DNA of 64,000 bases, taken from Yamagishiella unicocca. Lineage: Eukaryota > Chlorophyta > Chlorophyceae > Chlamydomonadales > Volvocaceae. The notes below the pieces were generated by a model. It did no database searches. It was not told the origin of the DNA and saw nothing but the letters and a program-made list of their open reading frames with translations. The position numbers and the translations under genes were made by a program. How positions within the stretch are numbered: the stretch's first letter is position 1; the number at the start of each line of letters is the position of its first letter. The DNA is taken from positions 806,001 to 870,000 of the forward strand of contig BDSL01000008.1 in assembly GCA_003116995.1 (NCBI GenBank). Reading direction: 5' to 3'. Of the stretch, positions 57,501 to 64,000 are shown piece by piece.

Positions 57501-58404
57501 CCCTGGTTGGACCGCACCCGCCCCCTGGTTGGACCGCACCCGCCCATGCGCAAGACGTTAACTCCTAAGCCCACCCCGAACCGACTCCCCATACGGCCTC
57601 CAAAACGCCCATGCCGACAGGTCTGCACCCTCCTAATCCTGAGGCACAGCCTCCCCGCGCTTCCCCGCGCCAGCCCATCCGATTCCCCACACCAACCCAC
57701 TGTACTTTGGGCGCAAGCTCCGCAGACACACAGATCACCACATCCGCCGGAGCCGGCCATTCTGCCTGCTGCTGCTGCTGCACTGCGCCGCCGCCGCCGA
57801 CGATCGCAGCACCGGTCGGGTTGAACGGGTGCCACGCAAAGGCGCCGGTCACTCCCTTTCCCAGCCAGTCATTCAGGCCGTTGTCGATGGGGGCGCGCGT
57901 GTTGCCGGTGTACACGACACGGGGTTTCGGAGCCAGCCGCGGCTGGTCGTGCTGTTGGTCCTGCTGCTGGTCCTGCTGCTTGAGCATGCGGTGCAAACTG
58001 ACCAGCACGCCTGCTAGCACCTCGAAGTGACCGGCTATGTCGTTGACGATCACTATCTGGATGGCTTGGTTGGGGGCGCCGGAGGCTGCAGCTGTGGTCA
58101 TATTTGCACCAGCGGCGCGGTCTGCTGCGGTGGAGGTGAAGTTGATGCTAGTGTCGGCCAAGGTGGCTCTGGCGCCGGCGGTGCCGCCGGATGCGCGGCT
58201 GCTACTGCCGGCGTCTGCATCATGGCCGATTCCGGCAGCGGCGAACACGACACCGCGGACGGATGGATGGAATGGCTGCACCAGAAGGATTAGGAGGAAT
58301 GGGATGATGAGGGGCCGAGGCAGCAGTAGCGCCGGCGCGTCGGGCGCAAGGCAGCGATGGTTGCCCATCCCGTCGCTGACTGCACTCCATCGCCGTCGCT
58401 TCAT
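54558..58404 (-). CDS. type II membrane protein resembling a GT-B glycosyltransferase
   Basis: Exons 58404-57706, 56951-56800, 56612-56510, 56244-56041, 55346-55186 and 54765-54558 join in phase and encode 508 residues. The ATG at 58404 gives a short basic cytosolic end (MKRRRW), then one membrane helix (LIIPFLLILLVQPF) near residues 25-45, then a lumenal stem rich in Ala/Ser/Thr. The rest alternates hydrophobic strands and helices: IQIVIVNDIAGHFEVLAGVL, KPRVVYTGNT, ADVVICVSAELAPK, QLLVVVVHRADTHS, PPVVVVGKG, RVAFHPWLRYP, and SRISSTILASLLTCVPVIA. Two Rossmann-like halves with a late LASLLTCVPVIAE stretch are typical of GT-B glycosyltransferases of the Golgi. I do not recognise a specific family, and no donor-binding signature is certain. 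Introns carry large arrays. Confidence 0.75.
55350..55620. repeat. GGGGCGGGGTGAGGGTTGC degenerate array
   Basis: Units of GGGGCGGGGTGAAG/GAGGGTTG over about 270 bp, ending four bases before the exon 5 acceptor of the glycosyltransferase-like gene. C-rich on the sense strand. Confidence 0.9.
56618..56705. repeat. 18-bp array (GGTCGGGCACGAGGACGG)
   Basis: Five copies in intron 2 of the glycosyltransferase-like gene, directly adjoining the exon 3 acceptor at 56612. Confidence 0.9.
57236..57546. repeat. 21-bp array (CCCCTGGTTGGACCGCACCCG)
   Basis: About fifteen virtually identical copies in intron 1 of the glycosyltransferase-like gene. A multiple-of-three period keeps all six frames open. Confidence 0.95.
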
Positions 58405-60245
58405 GCCGTATGATGGACTGTGCCTGTCCAAATTCGAGCGGGATCACTCCCTGAAGTTTGGGTGGACGTAGTGCATGACCGAGCAACCAGACTGAGGATA
58501 ATCCATTGCAGCAAACATTTTGAGTAAGAGTAGATGTTCCATAAGTTCTACTAAAGGCCCCAAAAAACTTGTCTAATGAAGCTGCCCTACCTGTCCTTGA
58601 TCAAGCCGCTGTACTGAGCCACATTGCACTTCTTTCATGAGGTTTAACAGTTTTCATTGCGATCACTCAATCTGCACTAATGGCTTTTAAATCCAACCTG
58701 ATGAAGCGATGAGGGTAGTCGAGTCGGCACCTGTCCCTGGCAAAGGTCCTCTCGGAGCCGCTTTACCGCGCCTTAGAGCGCATCCGTTATTGATCAAACC
58801 CCGGGTGCAATAGCAGCAGGCAGGTGTCGCGCATCGGGCTACCAGCCAGCTATGGCACTTTACCCTGCGCTACTTGCATCCGCAACTTTTACTTGTATCC
58901 TGCAAGTAAACCGCAAGTATCTCTTTAAAATCCTGAACCCATACGGATCGAGGTCTTCCGCAGCGGCCGGATGTTGGCAAATTAGTGAATCCTTTTGAAT
59001 CTTATGTGGGCGACAGCGGGCGGAGGGTTTACATCTCGCTGTTGGCGGTGCTGCATTTGTCACTATATGTCGCAAAACATGGGTTTCCGGACCATAGGCA
59101 GCAATGGGCAGCAACTTCGGCAGGTAGTGGACAGGCACGGGCAGACCTCCTTGGGACTTGACGGCCTATGGAACCGTCACATCGAGTGACCCCTGGGAGT
59201 ATAGTCTCGCAGAATTTAACCTAGCGCAGCCAATATATTTTACGTATGTGCGGTCTGCATTGCGATTTAGAGCGTTCTCGTGGGATCGGCATACACGCGT
59301 GCTGGCGTAACCCTCATCTCATTTGACCTCAATTGGTGCACTACTGGGAGTGCACGCACGCTATGGGGAAGCGCCGCGAAAGTGAACGGCAGGCTTTGAA
59401 GCGGCAATGACTTGGGCGGTCACCTAACATGAGATGCATTTCATATTTACAGATGCAATAAGGATGCCCACGCTCCTAGCCCAGCTCATGGCGGGATACT
59501 GGTACACTTGAGACTTGACGCCTTTGCAGCTCACCGGTCATCTCCGCAATACGTACTACGGCCATACTAATGCTACGGCTGTGGGGCTACGCAGCCCCTT
59601 GTAAAAGTCCCTCACACACGGCCTCCACAAACCTGCAGTCCAGAAACATTTAATGCAATCCCTACTGTGTATGTGGAGCCAACGCGCGGCATCCCTACGT
59701 TTCTCCACAGGCGAAGGCGACAGCTCCCGCTGAAATAATGCGCATCATACAAGCCCTAGCATACGTAATCCCCACGACAAGCTCAGACAAGGTTTGCCTC
59801 TAATAAACTCAGTAGGAACATGTACGTGCAGGTTCAAGCATGGACCAGCAATGCACACACCGCGCAACACCACCCGTCGGGCTTAATAGATATACCTATC
59901 CATCAGCTCAAAACCTCAGATGGTGTCAGGGACAACAGAGAGCCACATGGGCCTGGCCTGGTCCTGCGTGGACAGGTAGACGACCGACGCCAGCCCCGCC
60001 GATGCTGGAGTACCGTGGAGGCGCCCATGTTGCTCCAGAGTGGTTCTGTTCGCGAACGCACGGAAAGAGGACAAATGACGGTTCTTAGCACGAAAGGAAA
60101 TATGAAAGGCGCTCAGATAAGAGAGTGGCAAGCTGAGTGCAACAGGTTGTTGGTTAGCAAGACGCGATAGCGTGGCCAGCGATGGATATGCTGTACGACC
60201 CTGTTGAAGCCGATTTACGACGGCCTGATAGGTATTGGCCATGTG
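58405..60245. other. intergenic region, no gene seen
   Basis: 1.8 kb, lower in G+C than its neighbours. It contains the promoter of the glycosyltransferase-like gene and the 3' end of the right-edge gene; a reverse TGTAA at 59447-59451 is the likeliest polyadenylation signal for the latter. Confidence 0.5.
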
Positions 60246-63200
60246 TCATATCCTGCTAGCGTACAAAGGCCCACGCGCGTACCCAACTGTCCCTTTGCGT
60301 CTATTCCCACCTGTGGGCAACGCAACAATGTCCCCGCCAACACGGGCCCATACAAACCTGGGCGGCGTCTGTGCCTCCATAGTGCCGTCGGCGTCCGCCG
60401 ACTCCGACGGCTCCCCCATGACCTCCGTCTCGTGGTCCTGGGCACCGGCGTCGGTCTCAGAGTCGTCCACCTCCACGGGACCCAAGGAGGCGCTTGCGCT
60501 GTCACAGACCGCACGGGTTGTGCCGATGTCATGTGCCGCTGGAGCCGAGCCATCGGTATGTCCGCGCGGCGTCTTGTGCTCCAGCTCCAAAACCAAATTG
60601 TCGGAGGAGCCGAAGTCGGCCACGGAAAGCATCGTCGGAAGCTCCTCAGCGGCCTCTACGCCATGCTGCAGCTGCAGCAAGGCGTTCGCGGCTTCCGCTG
60701 CACGCTCCTCGTCCACCTGGTCGCTAGCGTGGCCTGACACGCACACCCATGTGTCGTCGCTCTCACCCTCAACCGTCCCGGGTGCCTGTACCATGTTGTC
60801 GCACGCGTCGCTGCCTCCATCAGTCATGTTTCGCGTCGGCGATGACGGCAATGTCTCGTTAACGTCTGGCAGCCGTACGACCTCTAGCGCTGCATCATTG
60901 TCCTCCTCCGCCTCCATATCCTCCGCCGATACCATCTCCAGTTCGCGCTGAATCTCATCTGGCGGCGCCAGCACAGTAATCTTCACACCCAGCAGTGCGT
61001 CTTGGGGTACCTGGTGCACCATGAGTGTGAGGCGGACGAGAGGCTCTTCCGTGTGCACCGGATCCTGCACGTCGCCGATTGCTGCCGTAAAGTCCAACAA
61101 CGCTGCAAGACGCGCCTCCGCCGCCAGAGCCCGCTCGCGCCACAGCGTGGACGCCTCGGCAGTCAGGCACAGCTGGCTGCCCATAGCGTTGGTTAGCAAG
61201 GCCCAACTTGCCAAGCTCCCCTTCAGCCCGGCAAGCATGTAGTCCAACGGGCTGCCACGCTTGTTGCGTGCCGAAAGGTAAGCATCGAGGTCTTTCGGCA
61301 GCGGACCAGGGCCCTCGGGCCAGCCGTCCATGGCCATTGGCAAAGGAGGGGACAGATTGGCGGCCTCTGACGATGCCGCTGACGACGTCGCTGACGATGC
61401 CGCTGACGCCAGGCTACCGATGCTGGCCCAGCTCGTAGAAGAATTCATCTCTGGCGGAGACCCAGAGCCCACAGGCGTTGCTACGGCGCTGAACGCAAGC
61501 GCTTTGCACGCGCCTGCGTTCGTTGTGTACGCGTGCGGCGCAAGGTCCAGGTCTAGGAGCTGCGTTACTGCGCCATGCAGCTCACGCTGTGAAATGTGGA
61601 GCTGAACCGCGTCACCCGCACACGCCGCCAACTGCACGCGTTTGGTATGGGTCTTGATGTCTGTCAACAGCACAGAGGTTGCCGCCGCGACGGCCGCGTA
61701 GTCCCGGCCCGGCTCCTGTCGCCCCTCCAGCAAGCAGGTGGCGCGGTCGGTAGCGGGTCCGCGAACGCTGCGGATTTGGTCTGCAAAAGCCAGGATGGCC
61801 GTTGCGCGGGGTTAGTGAGGCGTACCTTTGCGAATGGTTTCTTGAGATAGCAAGCACGGCGGAAAGTGTCACAGCAGTGAAACGGGGTTCGAAATGTGGC
61901 TTTCGCAAAGACATGTCATTCTGGGTGTCTTGGCACCTCAATGCAAACCAGGAAGGAGGGAATACTGCATATACGATTAATACGGGTATGTTGTGAGGCA
62001 ACCAAATGGAACTCGTACCGCCCCAAAACCACTTCTGCCACACGCAAACTGGCTCGCACCCATATCACGCTCAAGCGTAACTCACCGAGAACGGCTGACC
62101 AAGGGGCGCCCTGGACGTGCCCCTTGCTGCCGTCGGAGAGGAGGCTATCAGCAATCCTAAGCGCTTCAGAGCTGATGATCGAATCCACATCGTCGGGGCA
62201 GTTCACTGCGGCCGCCGAGCTGTTATCAGCCCGCGGCGGCCAAGTCGGCGTGCGTACATCTGCGTCAGGCGACTCCACCGCCGCGTCCGTCGCGGTCTTG
62301 CAATGACTGCCGCCGCCGCCGCCGCAGCTGCTGCCAGCGCCAGCGGAGCTGGTGCTGCCGGCCGCCGACGACACGTCAGGCGCGCGGACGTCTGAGGCGC
62401 GCGGTGTGTCGTGCACAGCGCCAACGTGAGCCTTGTGGGTCGGAAACCGCCACTTCGGCGGGCAGGGGATCCGCTTCTCCATTGCCGCTGAGTTAGCTGA
62501 CAGCAGCGGGGCGTCAGCAGCAACGTCGCAGTTGCCCTCTGCCTTCGCAACGCCGGCAGACTGCGTCGGCAGCTCATCCCCGTTGTCATCGAAGTGGTTG
62601 AGGTCAAATATGACGGCGGTGGACTCGGCGCAGACCGCCGCCGCAGTAGCAACGTGTGCCCTGCCGTCGCTGCCGTAGGACCCGGTCGATGAGGTAGGAG
62701 TTGCCATATACAATGCCCTCTCCGCGCTGGACGGGTATACGAACGGCCATGGAGATGAGTCCGGAGAGCGCAGGCCTTTGCCCTCGAGATTTTCGCTGCC
62801 AATGCCAACCTCAACTGCGAGGCTCGCTGCAAGGGGCGGAGCCAGGCCCAGGGCCAGCGCGTCGGCAGGCTGCCGCGGCGCCGCGGGCAGCTGGTTTTCG
62901 CCCTGGCCGCGGTGGCTACCAGCACCGCTGCTCCCCCAGCTCGTGACGCTGCTAGCGGGCGCCTGTTCGTCTTCCAGGGGGGCCTTCTCGTCATCCTCGT
63001 TAATCCGAGGCGGATTGGCATGACCCGTCAGCGGCGGAAAGCCGGGGAACGGACTGGGCGGTTCAGCCGGTGTCAGCATGTCCATCGCCAGCGGTGTCGG
63101 CGAGCAGAAGCGGTTCAGGGAGGAGTCCACGCCGGGCGGCTTGGCGTGAGAAGCCGCCGTGTTGCGCAAGTTGGCATAGAAGAGCGGCGAAATCTGCTCA

Positions 63201-64000
63201 TTTACCTCGCCCGCAAAGATTCCGGTGGTTGAGGTGCTGCAGTAAGCGCCGCCGCCGACCATAAAGCGCTCAGAGCCAATACTGTCGATGTGGGTCAGCG
63301 CATTGTCACCCGTTGCATCCAGACAGCCGAAGTTGCCATCAGGATCGGGAACGGCAGGAGCGAGCGCAAGCGTGCCTGCCGATGGTAGCGTGTTCTCGTC
63401 CTGGGAATTAATGTAAGAAACGCCAGTGGAGAACGTGTCGGTGGTAGGCCCGTTGGCTCGCCAATCGCCTTCGCTGTCGCTGCGCACAAGCTGGGAGGAG
63501 CTGACAATAGTCGGCGTGGTGGTAACGGAGAAGACAGGCGCCACAGGCGCGTCGAGGGACGACTCTGTGGGCTCGGTTTCCAGTTCGCCGTTGCCCGTCC
63601 ACGAGACGCCGATGAGGTGCGGGGCGGCCTCGTGAGCCAGCTTCACTACCAAGGCCGTCAGAAGGATAAACCACTGCGAAGGTGGGGGGAAAACGGATTG
63701 AAATTGATGTGGGTCGGTGCTGACAGCGGTTACATGGTAGTTTCATGCTCAGGCATAATATGGACACAATCTGCGCCGAACTAAAATGACACTCATATAA
63801 CAGACACATAAGCGTGTCCCTCAATACAGCTGTAATTAAAATTCATGCGCGAACTTCAGAAGCTGAAAACAAGCAGACGTCCTGACACTCACCGCCGTCA
63901 GCATGACCGAAATCAGAGCAGGCTGCGCCGTAGCCGCCTTCACCGAAGTCGTAGCCTTGGTGGGTTCGGCAGTCACGGCATTTGCTTGAGGCGGAGGTGC
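60246..64000 (-). CDS. large single-pass membrane protein of unknown function (N-terminus outside window)
   Basis: Exons 64000-63893 (runs off the edge), 63673-62086 and 61780-60246 join in phase; 1076 residues are visible. A transmembrane helix is assembled across the first junction (PALISVMLTA | WFILLTALVVKLAHE), near the visible N-terminus. The remainder is Ser/Ala/Pro/Asp/Glu-rich with few ordered segments; clearer ones are LDAYLSARNKRGSPLDYMLA, LTAEASTLWRERALAAEARL and VRLTLMVHQVPQDALLGVKI in exon 3. The acidic, Ser-rich C-terminal 300 residues look disordered. No family is recognised. A strongly charged, probably cytosolic domain on one helix suggests a scaffold or receptor-like role, but that is only a guess. 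Confidence 0.8.

Noticed and set aside
57109..57568. Repeated GAGAVQPGGGCGPTRGRV and LVGPHPPPGWTAPAPW frames
   Set aside because: A 21-bp intronic array keeps all frames open; exon 1 and exon 2 of the glycosyltransferase-like gene join across it in phase.

Overview
The window is nuclear DNA of a volvocine green alga (Chlamydomonas/Volvox relatives). Four things point there: very high G+C, many short exons joined by GTGAG/GTGCG...CAG introns, TGTAA polyadenylation signals after several genes, and an [12 protein letters not shown] hydroxyproline-rich wall glycoprotein. No bacterial operon, rRNA or tRNA was found. All gene models were spliced by eye. For most of them the exon phases close exactly and the total length divides by three.

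Layout, left to right. (1) 771-5405 (+): a membrane-anchored hydroxyproline-rich glycoprotein. (2) 8495-12982 (-): a large low-complexity protein of unknown function, convergent with gene 1. (3) 13841-21901 (+): a 17-exon gene joining TPR, ankyrin and MYND zinc-finger domains. (4) 23938-27117 (-): a complete alpha/beta hydrolase with a plastid-type leader. (5) 30072-31390 (-): only the C-terminal exons of an acyl-activating enzyme. (6) About 31.5-37.0 kb: a mobile-element block on the - strand, with a PIF1-like helicase, a broken RPA-like gene, a perfect 77-bp inverted repeat and several direct repeats; it resembles a Helitron that has lost its Rep domain. (7) 39063-44038 (-): SEX4-type phosphoglucan phosphatase. 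(8) 44746-45507 (+): dolichol-phosphate mannosyltransferase DPM1, with no introns, divergent from SEX4. (9) 47054-53590 (-): tRNA guanine-26 dimethyltransferase TRM1. (10) 54558-58404 (-): a type II membrane protein resembling a glycosyltransferase. (11) 60246-64000 (-): a large single-pass membrane protein of unknown function that runs off the right edge.

The genes do not form one pathway. SEX4 acts in starch breakdown, DPM1 and possibly gene 10 in glycosylation, TRM1 in tRNA modification and gene 1 in the cell wall.

The strongest overall pattern is that most large introns carry their own private tandem array (units of 4 to 25 bp), often ending at or near the 3' splice site. Most long open frames that cross these arrays are artefacts of the repeats.
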